From: Hydrogenimonas sp.
GTDB lineage: Bacteria; Campylobacterota; Campylobacteria; Campylobacterales; Hydrogenimonadaceae
DNA length: 32,557 nucleotides
Assembly (NCBI GenBank): GCA_015484905.1
Contig: WFUN01000044.1
Location: 1 to 32,557 of the forward strand
Reading direction: 5' to 3'
Shown here: piece by piece, positions 8,848 to 17,567 of the stretch
Layout: the number at the start of each line of letters is the position of its first letter
Position numbering within the stretch: the stretch's first letter is position 1
The notes under the pieces: generated by a model
Told to the model about the DNA's origin: nothing
What the model saw: only the letters and a program-made list of their open reading frames with translations
The model's database searches: none
Translations under genes and position numbers: made by a program

Positions 8848-9366
8848 ATGTCAGATTTTTCATCAGACACCGAAGATGTATCGACCAAAAAGAGCGGATG
8901 CTGTATCTCCAAACAGAAAAAAAGTCAAACTTGTCCTGAGTGTATGAAACCTGCAAAACCGGTACCCGCCGTCACGTTGGCACACCTTTTGATACCTACA
9001 GCCAAAGCGGCCATAGGATCTTTAGAAAATTTCCATTTTTGCAAAACACCTGATTGCGACGTCATATACTTTCAAGAAGAGACGATTTTGCGCCAGGATG
9101 ACCTCATCGTTACAGTCGGACTTAAAGAAGGCGCGATTCCAGCAACCATTTGCTACTGTTTCGGATGGACGAAAGAGAAGATCGAAAAAGAGATAAAAAC
9201 GTATGGTAAAAGTTTCGCACCGGAGGATATAAAAGCAAAAATGAAAGATCCAGGATGTTCGTGCAAAACTCTAAACCCAAGCGGAAGATGCTGTCTTGGC
9301 GATATATCAAAAGCCATAAAAGAGTTGAGCATCTTTGAGAAAAAAGAGATAAATCTTCTTCGATAA
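8848..9366 (+). CDS. CopZ-like iron-sulfur/zinc metallochaperone without HMA domain
   Basis: 172 aa from the ATG at 8848, which has AAAGGAG 7 nt upstream; the ORF-track start at 8650 runs back inside copB and is rejected. Twelve cysteines occur, notably CC (18-19), CPEC (29-32), C65, C70, CYC (102-104), CSC (137-139) and NPSGRCC (143-149). This pattern matches what I remember of the N-terminal domain of Archaeoglobus fulgidus CopZ, which holds a [2Fe-2S] cluster and a zinc site ahead of a C-terminal HMA copper-binding domain. Here the HMA domain is absent and the protein ends after the Fe-S region. The gene lies 32 bp after copB on the same strand, so copper delivery to CopB or redox handling of copper (Cu2+ to Cu+) is the likely role. 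That role is inferred from family and context. Confidence 0.82.
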   Translation: MSDFSSDTEDVSTKKSGCCISKQKKSQTCPECMKPAKPVPAVTLAHLLIPTAKAAIGSLENFHFCKTPDCDVIYFQEETILRQDDLIVTVGLKEGAIPATICYCFGWTKEKIEKEIKTYGKSFAPEDIKAKMKDPGCSCKTLNPSGRCCLGDISKAIKELSIFEKKEINLLR

Positions 9367-9455
9367 ACGTCAATACAACAAAATGGTGACTATCGAGCCT
9401 TTTTCCTGTCATATTTGGCGGAATCTACACTATATCCGCTTTGATAATCAATGGT

Positions 9456-11450
9456 TCAATCCCACTTACACCTCTTGATGACAGGAACAGGTTTGCCTAT
9501 ATAATAGCCTTGCAGAAAATCTATACCGAGTTCGGCGCACATATCGGCAATCTCTTTATTCTCGACATATTCCGCGATTGTTTTGACACCCAGTTTTTTA
9601 GCGAAAAGAACTATACTCTCCACCAACAGTTTCGAATCCTCGTCTGTTACCAGATAGCGAATGAGAGAGGCGTCTATTTTATAATAGTCGACCTTCATTT
9701 TGAGCAGATAGTGAAAATTGGAGTATCCGCTTCCAAAATCGTCTATTGCAATTTTGGCTCCGAATTTGTGGATATTTTCTATGAAATCGTTTATCAGGTC
9801 GAAATCGGAAATCTCTTCCGATTCGAGAATCTCAAAAATTACACGTTCAGGAGAGTGATATTCATGAAGCGCTCTGTAGATATAGTCTCGACAGGACGCA
9901 TCTTTTATATCGTTTATGGAGAGGTTGAGAGAGAAGTTGCAGTGGCACTCTTTGAAGTGTGAAAATGCTTTTTCAACCATTATCCTGGTAATGCTTGCAT
10001 AAAGACGGCTATTTTGTGCCACTTCTAAAAATTCGGCAGGGGTATGGATTTTTTTATTTCTGTCAATGAGTCTTACCAATACCTCATATCTTTTTGCTTC
10101 CGATTCGCCAACTTTGACTATGGGTTGGAAATAAGGAACTATTCTATCCTGCTCTATCGCATCTTCAATCTCCTTCATCCATCGGACATGCCGCTTATAG
10201 TCCGCTTCCAGATCGGTAGAGTTACGATAGTATTCATACAGCTTTTTTCTTTTCTTGGCAGCACTGAGAGCGACGGAAGCCTTTTCGATCAATGATTCTC
10301 TCTGGTTCTCCACTACTCCGCCGGTAACGGAAATTCTCAACCCTTCAAGCTCTGCGCTTTCAAATGTTATATGATGCAACTCGTTCATTATCTCTTCGAT
10401 TTTTTTCGGATCGCAACGTTCGTCTCCGACAATCACAAACTCGCTGCCGCCTATTCTGTAGAGCTTCGTGTTCTTTGGTGCGATCCTCTTCAGATTTTTT
10501 GCAATATTTTTTAATACTTTGTCCCCAAGTTCGAACCCGTAATAGTCGTTGAGTTCTTTGAAGCGGTCGATATTGAGTAACAGCAACGACACTGATCTCT
10601 TCTCTTCGAGATCTTTTCTGAGACGATTGATATTGCCAAGTCCCGTAAGAGGATCTATAAAAAAAGATGAGAGAAGTTTTTCATAGTAGTATCTGATTCT
10701 GGACATCAGGGTATTGAAAGATCTCTCAAGCAGCTTTATCTCTTTGCAGTCTGTGTTTATCTGTACGGATTGCTCTTTGTTGAAGTCTTTTCTGATTTTC
10801 GATATTTCGTCGCTGAGTTCGGTAAGAGGTCTTACCAGCCGCCTGTTGAAGACCAGGTAAAAGAAAGCGAAAAAGAGAAGAAGAAAAAATGCGAGCGTGA
10901 GAATGAAATAAAAGATCATCTGGTCCAGCGAAACTATGATCTGGCGTACCGGCATTTTAATATCTATAACACCGTTTATATCCCCTGCTTTTGCATTTGG
11001 GTGGCACTCCAGACACTTTTTCTGTACACGTATCGGGTAGAGATAACGGACCGTATTCTCTTTGTCGATACGTATTATTTCGCGCCCTTTGAGAGCCTCT
11101 TTGATAAGCGGATCGGACTCCACCTTCGCATGATCTTCGGCAATACGCCCATATAGCTCCTCGACACCTTCGCTTCGATAGGTATGGACTCTCATACCGG
11201 GACGTATCATACTCAAGCGTTCAAGAATTTTTTTGATATCTTCCTTGCTCCAGCCCTCCTGCATTTTTGTATAGAGGTTTTCAAAAACCAGTTCACTGCT
11301 GTGACGGGCATCCTCAATAGCCAGCTCCGTAAGCGCTTGTCGTTTCAGATACAAACCCACGACAAGCTCCAGAATCAGACTTGCAATCAAAAATACGCCT
11401 ATCGTATTCAACATTAAACGGCGAATTGTTACGAGCTTTTTCTTTGACAT
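9456..11450 (-). CDS. Membrane c-di-GMP protein: CxxCH-containing sensor, HAMP, degenerate GGDEF, intact EAL
   Basis: 664 aa. TM1 is at ~12-35, followed by a periplasmic region (36-176) with CLECH (146-150), as in DUF3365/Tll0287-like haem sensor domains. TM2 is at ~178-200, then a HAMP-like linker (200-250). The GGDEF domain (~262-405) appears inactive: the signature is GGSEF (334-338) and the first metal Asp is Asn (NIDRFK, N293). The EAL domain (~420-655) keeps E456 (as EVL), N509, E540, D570-D571, K591, E627 and Q647, so phosphodiesterase activity is likely. The start lies 34 bp after the second RND pump gene on the same strand, so it may be co-transcribed. No Shine-Dalgarno is seen, but TATAAT lies 6 nt before the ATG, which would make a leaderless mRNA. 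A redox or haem-sensing role is inferred. Confidence 0.88.
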   Translation of the reverse strand: MSKKKLVTIRRLMLNTIGVFLIASLILELVVGLYLKRQALTELAIEDARHSSELVFENLYTKMQEGWSKEDIKKILERLSMIRPGMRVHTYRSEGVEELYGRIAEDHAKVESDPLIKEALKGREIIRIDKENTVRYLYPIRVQKKCLECHPNAKAGDINGVIDIKMPVRQIIVSLDQMIFYFILTLAFFLLLFFAFFYLVFNRRLVRPLTELSDEISKIRKDFNKEQSVQINTDCKEIKLLERSFNTLMSRIRYYYEKLLSSFFIDPLTGLGNINRLRKDLEEKRSVSLLLLNIDRFKELNDYYGFELGDKVLKNIAKNLKRIAPKNTKLYRIGGSEFVIVGDERCDPKKIEEIMNELHHITFESAELEGLRISVTGGVVENQRESLIEKASVALSAAKKRKKLYEYYRNSTDLEADYKRHVRWMKEIEDAIEQDRIVPYFQPIVKVGESEAKRYEVLVRLIDRNKKIHTPAEFLEVAQNSRLYASITRIMVEKAFSHFKECHCNFSLNLSINDIKDASCRDYIYRALHEYHSPERVIFEILESEEISDFDLINDFIENIHKFGAKIAIDDFGSGYSNFHYLLKMKVDYYKIDASLIRYLVTDEDSKLLVESIVLFAKKLGVKTIAEYVENKEIADMCAELGIDFLQGYYIGKPVPVIKRCKWD

Positions 11451-11484
11451 GGAACTATTATATCCAGTTGTCTCTTAATAGCTT

Positions 11485-14400
11485 TCAGGCTGTTTCATTT
11501 TGATCCTTTACAAATCTATTATATAGCATTGGAAGCAAAACAAGAGTCAAAGCGGTCGAAGTTATGAGTCCACATATTACAACCACGGCCAAAGGTTTTT
11601 GGATCTGTGAACCAGGGCCGGTAGCAAAAAGCATGGGCACAAGTGAAAGTGCGGCGATTGAAGCGGTCATCATTACCGGACGGAGCCTGCGTTTCGCACC
11701 CTCTATCACCACTTTGGCAACTGGCACCTTTTGCGCCAGCTCATTGAAATAGCTTATCATAACCACTCCGTTGAGTACGGCGATACCAAGCAGTGCTATG
11801 AAACCCACAGATGCCGGTACGGAAAGATAACTTCCGGTCAGATAGAGGCCGAAAACGCCTCCTACCATCGCCAGAGGAATCGTCATGAAGATAATAGCGC
11901 TCTGCACAAGAGAGCGAAAAGTCATATACAAAATCATGAAAATCAAAACGAGCGCGATCGGTACTACAATCATAAGACGCTTCATTATGGCCTGCTGGTT
12001 TTTGAACTCTCCTCCGTAACTGATCGAATAGCCTGTAGGCAGTTTCACCTCTTTTGCGATATTGGCTTTCAGGTTCTCCACGAAACTGACAAGGTCCGTG
12101 CCGGTAACGTTTGTCTGGATCGATACGAAACGCCTTGCGTGCTCATGCTTTATCTCTACCGGGCCGCTGCTTCTTATTACAGTAACTACTTCACCCAGTG
12201 AAACAGGCTCTCCGGTGGAGCCTACGAGATAGAGCTCATCAATGTTCTTCCGAAGATAATCGCCCCGTATTACGATTGGAAACTGCTTCATCCCTTCATA
12301 AACGGTACCCATCTGCACCCCGCTGACAGCCGCTTTAAGAAGATGTGCCACATCTGCTTTGTCAAGACCGTAGCTTCCCATCTTCTCATCGTTGAAGCGA
12401 AGCTCCTGATATGCGACTCCTTCATTCTGGCGCATATATACATCCTGGCTTCCGGCTGTCTTTTCGGTAATACCCTTCACAAGCGTACCGAGCCTGTTGA
12501 GCTCCTCTATATCTTCGCCGAATATCTTTATGACCACATCGCCGCGCGAACCTGTAAGCATCTCCGATGTTCTCATCTCTATCGGCTGAGTGAAGCTGTA
12601 TTCGATACCCTGAATCTTTTCGAGAACCTCTCTCATCCGCTCTTTGAGCCACTCTGTATCTGGCTTTCGCCACTCCGATTTGGGCTTGAATACCAAAAAG
12701 ATATCGGTGTCGTTCAGCCCCATCGGGTCGAGCCCTATCTCATCTGAACCGCTCCGTGCGATTATAGACTTGATCTCCGGAACCTCTCTCATCAGCTTTC
12801 TTTGAATCTCGGTATTCAGAGCGATTCCTGCGGGAATGTTTATAGATGGCGGAGATTCGACGCCTATAACGATATTCCCTTCATCCATCGTCGGCATGAA
12901 GGTCTTTCCTATATGGCCGAAGGCGTAGAATGTCCCGGCAAGAAGCACCAGAAGAAGAGCGTAGATGATCTTCTCGGCTTTGAAAGAGGCTTTCAGCACC
13001 GGCTCGTAGAGTGCAAGAAGCCTGCGCATGAGCCATGTATCTTCATGTTTCGGTTTTCTTATGAAAAATGAGGCTATAGTCGGAATTACAAAGAGCGCGA
13101 AAAAGATCGACGAAGCGAGAGTGAACACGATACTGAGCGCCACGGGCGCAAAGAGTTTCCCGCCGAGCCCCTGCAGCATCAAAAGAGGAGTAAATACGAT
13201 AATTATGATCAAAACCCCCGATATTACGGGTACGCTCACCTCTTTCGCGGCCGTATAGATTATGTGCAGTCTCGTCGTATGGCGGCCGGCCGGCTGCGCC
13301 AGCCTCGCGATGATGTTCTCCACCATGACCACGGCCGAGTCTATTATCATACCTATAGCTATGGCGATACCGCCGAGGCTCATAAGGTTGACACTTATGC
13401 CGAAGAGGTACATCAGAATAAAAGAGCTCAATATGGCCAGAGGCAGAATCAGAGCCACCGTCACGGCCGAGATGAAGCTGCCCAAAAAGAGCAGGAGTAT
13501 CACGAGTACCAGCAGCACGGCCTCCGTGAGCGATTTCTGTACCATGTTTACCGCTTTGCCTATCAGATCGCTCCTGTCGTAGAAGATGTTTATCGAAGTT
13601 CCCTCCGGCAGGTTCTTTTCTATCTCTTTCAGACGCACCTTTACATGCGATACGGTTCTCGACGCGTCGGCCCCTTTGAGGCCGAGCACCAGCCCCTGCA
13701 CCGCTTCGCCCTTGCCGTCTTTGGTGACGTAGCCGTAGCGGGTAAGTGCCGCCGTGGAGACTTCGGCAATGTCCGAAAGGCGCACTATCGCGCCGCCGTC
13801 TACCTTTATGACGAGGTTTGAAATCTCGCCGCTGCTGCTCATGCGCCCCGGAAGCCGCACCAGAAGCGCTTCGTCACCCCTCTCTATCCGTCCCGCACCG
13901 AAGTTGGCGTTGTTCTTTCGGATCTTCTCCTCTATCCCGTTGAGCGTTATGCCCAAAGATGCCATCTTCGCGAAGTCGGGCTTTATTCTGAAGGTCCTCA
14001 CCTCGCCGCCGAGGGCGTTTACGTCGGCTACACCCTCTATGTTTCTCAGTGCCGGGCGTATCACCCAGTCAAGAAGTGTGCGTTTCTGCATCAGGCTGAG
14101 ATTGGGTGATTCTATCGTGAACATCAAAATCTCGCCCAGCGGCGTGGTTATCGGTGCTATTCCTCCGCTGATCGATGGCGGAAGGTCGTTTTTTATGTTG
14201 TTGAAACGCTGGTATACACGGTCACGCGCCCAGTAGAGGTCGGTACCCTCTTCGAAGTCTATGGTGACGTCCGCAAGCGCGTATTTGGAGATCGATCTTA
14301 CCATCTTCTGGTTGGGGATCCCCTGCATCTCGAGCTCTATCGGAATCGTGATCTGCTGCTCCACCTCTTTGGGCGTCATACCGGGCGCTTTGATGATGAT

Positions 14401-14544
14401 CTTCACCTGCGTCGTAGAGACGTCGGGAAAAGCGTCGATGGTAAGTTTGGAGTACGATATTATCCCGCCAACCGCGACCGCAAGTGCGATTATTACGGCA
14501 AATATTCGCTGCGAAAGCGCGAACGCTATCAGTTTATCGATCAC
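11485..14544 (-). CDS. Heavy-metal efflux RND pump, CusA/CzcA family (second copy)
   Basis: The preferred start is GTG at 14544, 6 nt after AAGGAG, which gives 1019 aa; the ORF track uses TTG at 14559. Hallmarks are DAFPDVS near the N-terminus, 12 predicted TM segments, and TM4 AIGMIIDSAVVMVEN with the proton-relay Asp. The porter region has TQPIEMRTSEMLTGSRGD, a form common in CzcA-like pumps, and differs clearly from the first pump at the sites equivalent to the CusA methionines. The two pumps are therefore unlikely to be recent duplicates and may export different metals. It overlaps the adaptor gene by 11 bp and is followed after 34 bp by the GGDEF/EAL gene. The substrate cannot be fixed from sequence alone. 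Confidence 0.93.
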   Translation of the reverse strand: MIDKLIAFALSQRIFAVIIALAVAVGGIISYSKLTIDAFPDVSTTQVKIIIKAPGMTPKEVEQQITIPIELEMQGIPNQKMVRSISKYALADVTIDFEEGTDLYWARDRVYQRFNNIKNDLPPSISGGIAPITTPLGEILMFTIESPNLSLMQKRTLLDWVIRPALRNIEGVADVNALGGEVRTFRIKPDFAKMASLGITLNGIEEKIRKNNANFGAGRIERGDEALLVRLPGRMSSSGEISNLVIKVDGGAIVRLSDIAEVSTAALTRYGYVTKDGKGEAVQGLVLGLKGADASRTVSHVKVRLKEIEKNLPEGTSINIFYDRSDLIGKAVNMVQKSLTEAVLLVLVILLLFLGSFISAVTVALILPLAILSSFILMYLFGISVNLMSLGGIAIAIGMIIDSAVVMVENIIARLAQPAGRHTTRLHIIYTAAKEVSVPVISGVLIIIIVFTPLLMLQGLGGKLFAPVALSIVFTLASSIFFALFVIPTIASFFIRKPKHEDTWLMRRLLALYEPVLKASFKAEKIIYALLLVLLAGTFYAFGHIGKTFMPTMDEGNIVIGVESPPSINIPAGIALNTEIQRKLMREVPEIKSIIARSGSDEIGLDPMGLNDTDIFLVFKPKSEWRKPDTEWLKERMREVLEKIQGIEYSFTQPIEMRTSEMLTGSRGDVVIKIFGEDIEELNRLGTLVKGITEKTAGSQDVYMRQNEGVAYQELRFNDEKMGSYGLDKADVAHLLKAAVSGVQMGTVYEGMKQFPIVIRGDYLRKNIDELYLVGSTGEPVSLGEVVTVIRSSGPVEIKHEHARRFVSIQTNVTGTDLVSFVENLKANIAKEVKLPTGYSISYGGEFKNQQAIMKRLMIVVPIALVLIFMILYMTFRSLVQSAIIFMTIPLAMVGGVFGLYLTGSYLSVPASVGFIALLGIAVLNGVVMISYFNELAQKVPVAKVVIEGAKRRLRPVMMTASIAALSLVPMLFATGPGSQIQKPLAVVVICGLITSTALTLVLLPMLYNRFVKDQNETA

Positions 14545-15601
14545 CTTCTGCTCCTTCAAGCGCCCCTTTAAGGGCTATGACACCGCTGACGGCAACCTCG
14601 CTGCCGTTCGTAAGTCCGGGGCCGAGCAGGTATACCTCTCTTCCGCTTCTGCCAAGCACTGTAACATGAAGGAGCCTGAAGTTAGAACCGCTCTTTACAA
14701 AGATCGCCTCACCGCCGCCATACTCTATGACAGCCGACGATGGGAGCTTGTAGGCTTTTTGGGGCCAGTAGAGCCTGACGTTTCTCTTCTCGCCCGCCAT
14801 AAGAGCGCTGCCCTCGGGTGGCAGAAGATGTACTGCTACAGTCTGCGTGCGCGCCTCTACTGTCGCAGAGACCGATTCGACTGCGACCGGCTTATCCTCT
14901 ATAAAGAGTTTGTCACCTCTTTTCAGACGTTTGGCTATCTTGCCCGGCAGCGCCAGAACCAGATGGACAGCCTTCGGATCGATTATCGTCATCATATGCT
15001 CACCACGCGAAACGTACATTTTGGGATATACCGCCATTTCATTGACAACTCCGCCAATCGGCGCTGAAATCGCGATAGTAGCCAGAGGATTTTTTGTCTG
15101 CGTCATTTTGTCGACCTGACTCTCGCTCAAACCCCACTCAAGGAGCAGGTGGCGGTAGAACGAGCTTTGCGTCTCGAATTTGCTCAACACATTTTGCGCC
15201 TCGAGATACCTCTTCCTGGCAACCACAGCGGCTTCGTAAAGGGGCTTCAGACGCTCCACTTCGGCCCTGTAGTAGTCGAGCTTTATCAATGTATCTATGA
15301 ATTTCGCCTCGAGTTCGAGCAGTTCAGGACTCTTTATGACCAGCAGCTTTCGCCCCTTTTTTACACTCTCGTAGATATGTACGAAAAGGTTTTGGACAAT
15401 CCCCTCCACAGGCGCATCTATTCTGTATACCGCACTCGCCGGAAGCTCTCCGCGCGCAAGAAAACTTCCAAGGTAGACACGGCTTGTCTCTACCGGCTTT
15501 TGGGTCTTTACAGCTATCGTGCCGGCAGTAACGGCAAGCTCTTTCGCATCGACGCTTCCAAATATCAGCGCTATCAAAAAGGGTACTAATACTTTTCTCA
15601 T
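14534..15601 (-). CDS. RND efflux periplasmic adaptor (second copy)
   Basis: 355 aa with a signal peptide (VLVPFLIALIFGSVDA, 4-19). A lipoyl half-motif is seen at ~60-95 (APVEGIVQNLFVHIYESVKKG), a helical hairpin at ~95-165, the second lipoyl half at ~175-190 (ISAPIGGVVNEMAVYPKMYV), then the beta-barrel and membrane-proximal domains. The gene starts with ATG 7 nt after AAAGGAG, overlaps the TolC stop codon by 4 bp (ATGA), and runs 11 bp into the pump gene. Unlike the adaptor at 322-1506 it has no His-rich insertion, which is another hint that the two systems handle different metals or concentrations. Confidence 0.9.
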   Translation of the reverse strand: MRKVLVPFLIALIFGSVDAKELAVTAGTIAVKTQKPVETSRVYLGSFLARGELPASAVYRIDAPVEGIVQNLFVHIYESVKKGRKLLVIKSPELLELEAKFIDTLIKLDYYRAEVERLKPLYEAAVVARKRYLEAQNVLSKFETQSSFYRHLLLEWGLSESQVDKMTQTKNPLATIAISAPIGGVVNEMAVYPKMYVSRGEHMMTIIDPKAVHLVLALPGKIAKRLKRGDKLFIEDKPVAVESVSATVEARTQTVAVHLLPPEGSALMAGEKRNVRLYWPQKAYKLPSSAVIEYGGGEAIFVKSGSNFRLLHVTVLGRSGREVYLLGPGLTNGSEVAVSGVIALKGALEGAEGDR

Positions 15602-16776
15602 CTGGTCACTCCTTTGGGGTCTACGGCATAGTTTTCAATAAATTCCGCCACGGCGTCATGGCGCTTTGTCTTCAGAGCTATCAGCGTCTCGATCATCTGA
15701 AGTTTTGTCTCTGCGGCTTTTAACATCGAAAGAAGGCTCTCCTCGCCGGCTTTGAAGCGCATCCTGCTCTGCTCTATCAACGTATCGGCCGTCAGCTTTA
15801 TAGACGACTCGAACTCACGCACTCTCGTATTGTATAGATCGAGCCTCTCTCTCAATGCATCCGATGAGCTTTTGTAGGCTCTTCGCATCGCTTCCGCTTC
15901 GCTTTTTGCAGCGGAATATGCGTGCATCGCCGCCATTCGCCGCGCTTTGCTCTTTTTACCGAAAGAGAGGGGAATCGAAATTCCAAGAGTGGCGCGCCTC
16001 GTATCTATTTCGTCGCTGTACGAAGCGCTCACACCTATCTTCGGTACTCGGGAGCGGCTCAGGGCAAGCTCCTCTTTTGAGCGCTTCTCTTTCAGCCCCA
16101 GCATCGGGTAGAAAGCGGAATTTTCAGGATTGAGCAGATAATTGAGGTCGTAATTGCTTACACTGCACACCGCTCTATTTGTGTCGAAAAAAACGACAGA
16201 CGAAATCTCGCCCTCTATCTTTCTGGTGCGGCTTTGGGTCTCTACGATTTTGAGGTTTAGATTCTCCAGGGCCATATGGGCCATAAGCGCTTTTGAGGCG
16301 TCGAACTCTCCAAAACGGACACCTGTATCTATCTGTTTGAGCATCTGAGTATAGATTGCGGCAAGCTCTTTTTGGGCGGCAAGAGCCTCTCTCTCTATGC
16401 AATACTCTCCGTAAAGCCTGAATATTCGAGCTTTTATGCGGTTTAGCTCCACCTTTTTGCGAAGCTTCGCGTACTCTTTATTAAAGCGCATAAAACTTCC
16501 GAGTGCCGAGCGCTCGAGATTGAACTCTTTTCCTACGCTCAGTGCAAATTCGCCGCCCGAAGAGGAGCCCTCTTTCGGGTACGCCCCCGCCAGATCGGCG
16601 CCTACGCTCCATCCGTCACTGTAACGTTCGGCCTGTGCAGCCGCACTCTGCGAATCTATCGTTTTGGCCCTGCTTATGTATTGCGGCGAATTCTCCGCTT
16701 CGTCATACAGGTCTGTCAGGCTCTGGGCCGACAGCATGGACAGAGCCGCCGCCAGCACGATAATACCTTTTTTCAA
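15598..16776 (-). CDS. TolC-family outer-membrane efflux channel (second copy)
   Basis: The start is placed at TTG 16776 (AAGGAG 6 nt upstream; a signal peptide KKGIIVLAAALSMLSAQS follows), giving 392 aa; the track start GTG 16794 precedes the RBS. The mature protein has the two-fold alternation of helices and short beta segments of outer-membrane efflux channels: a first repeat with ALGSFMRFNKEYAKLRKKVELNR and a second with SDALRERLDLYNTRVREFE and SRMRFKAGEESLLSMLKAAE. It is rather short for TolC but usual for CusC-like channels of this phylum. Its start overlaps the stop of the 112-aa gene (TTGA) and its stop overlaps the adaptor start, so the genes are tightly coupled. It forms the outer-membrane exit duct of the second RND system. 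Confidence 0.85.
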   Translation of the reverse strand: MKKGIIVLAAALSMLSAQSLTDLYDEAENSPQYISRAKTIDSQSAAAQAERYSDGWSVGADLAGAYPKEGSSSGGEFALSVGKEFNLERSALGSFMRFNKEYAKLRKKVELNRIKARIFRLYGEYCIEREALAAQKELAAIYTQMLKQIDTGVRFGEFDASKALMAHMALENLNLKIVETQSRTRKIEGEISSVVFFDTNRAVCSVSNYDLNYLLNPENSAFYPMLGLKEKRSKEELALSRSRVPKIGVSASYSDEIDTRRATLGISIPLSFGKKSKARRMAAMHAYSAAKSEAEAMRRAYKSSSDALRERLDLYNTRVREFESSIKLTADTLIEQSRMRFKAGEESLLSMLKAAETKLQMIETLIALKTKRHDAVAEFIENYAVDPKGVTR

Positions 16777-17111
16777 TTTTCTCTCCTTCTGCACTCGATC
16801 ACCGCGGCGTCGAGTGCGTTGATTTTAGCTATTCTGTTTTCCGATCCCAGTCGGTAATAGAGCAGTTTTCGCTCCCTGGTCAACCTTATGGACAATATCT
16901 TTTCACTCCTCATACACGACTCTTTCGCTATCTTCTCCGCTTTTGACGGGGAGATATTCGCAAACGAGCGCAGCTTCTGGCGCTTGCCCATAAAGGGTCT
17001 TGCACTATATTCATATCTAAGCAGCGCCGCATACTGAAGGTCGGTAAGCAGCGCCTGGCCTGCCGGCAGCTGTATAAGCACGGCCGATAACAGAAGAGAG
17101 AGTCTGAACAT
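16773..17111 (-). CDS. Small exported protein with PepSY-like half, first gene of the core RND operon
   Basis: 112 aa from ATG 17111, which follows GGAAGGAGA by 5 nt; the track start at 17138 is upstream of this RBS. Residues 1-19 (FRLSLLLSAVLIQLPAGQA) are a signal peptide. The C-terminal half (~50-108, NISPSKAEKIAKESC, then SIRLTRERKLLYYRLGSE) has the helix plus beta-strand pattern of PepSY domains (I-x-x-x-x-A-x-x-I-A ... V-x-x-V-x-L ... Y-x-V). The match is by eye and weak. Two Cys occur in this half. Its stop overlaps the TolC start, so it is translated with the pump genes and probably acts in the periplasm, perhaps as a metal-binding or inhibitory accessory. The function is not known. 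Confidence 0.7.
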   Translation of the reverse strand: MFRLSLLLSAVLIQLPAGQALLTDLQYAALLRYEYSARPFMGKRQKLRSFANISPSKAEKIAKESCMRSEKILSIRLTRERKLLYYRLGSENRIAKINALDAAVIECRRREN

Positions 17112-17261
17112 ATTTATCTCCTTCCAAATGTTCCACACCTTTTTTTGGCGCCACGGATCGTATAAATGGCCAACAAGGCGGATCTACGGCTGCAACATAA
17201 AATCTCTCATATCGAAACAGAGAACGCTGGTTTTCGAAATAAAATAGGGGTCAGTAAAAGA

Positions 17262-17567
17262 TTAAACTGTTTTTGGAGGTATAAAAGGCGGTTTTAAAGG
17301 TCTATCTTTGAAATTCAGGAGGTAAGAGAAGTGTAGTTTGGAGCCCAATTCGGCAATGAGCGGGTTTTCTATCTGCTCATTGAGTGCAAGCATATGAAAA
17401 GCCTGGTGCTCTACCGTCACTACATTCGTATTTAGATGCTGTGTATAAAGATGTACGGATGTATCTGCCGGTATGGCGTCATGCTGTCCCGTTATATAGT
17501 CGTGCATAACGAAACAGACCATGAACAGCAGCATGATTTTGCTTACAAGATGCCTGACTCTTCTCAT
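17262..17567 (-). CDS. Small exported or membrane-anchored His-containing protein, function unknown
   Basis: 101 aa. A basic start (MRRVRHLVSK) and hydrophobic stretch IMLLFMVCFV (11-20) suggest a signal peptide or anchor. Seven His occur after it (positions 22, 29, 39, 44, 54, 58, 79), and the C-terminus is Pro-rich (RPLKPPFIPPKTV). I do not recognise a family. It lies 150 bp upstream of the 112-aa gene of the second RND operon on the same strand and could be its first gene. The start is uncertain: there is no Shine-Dalgarno before ATG 17567, while an in-frame TTG seven codons later follows AGG by 4 nt. AGTATA (TATACT on -) lies 7 nt before the ATG, and the palindrome CCACAGTGG (17595-17603) lies just upstream. 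Export and metal contact are inferred only from context. Confidence 0.55.
   Translation of the reverse strand: MRRVRHLVSKIMLLFMVCFVMHDYITGQHDAIPADTSVHLYTQHLNTNVVTVEHQAFHMLALNEQIENPLIAELGSKLHFSYLLNFKDRPLKPPFIPPKTV

Noticed and set aside
9410-9440. Bidirectional terminator between copZ and the GGDEF/EAL gene
   Set aside because: Only a 5-bp stem (GCGGA/TCCGC) without a U-run is visible, too weak to annotate.
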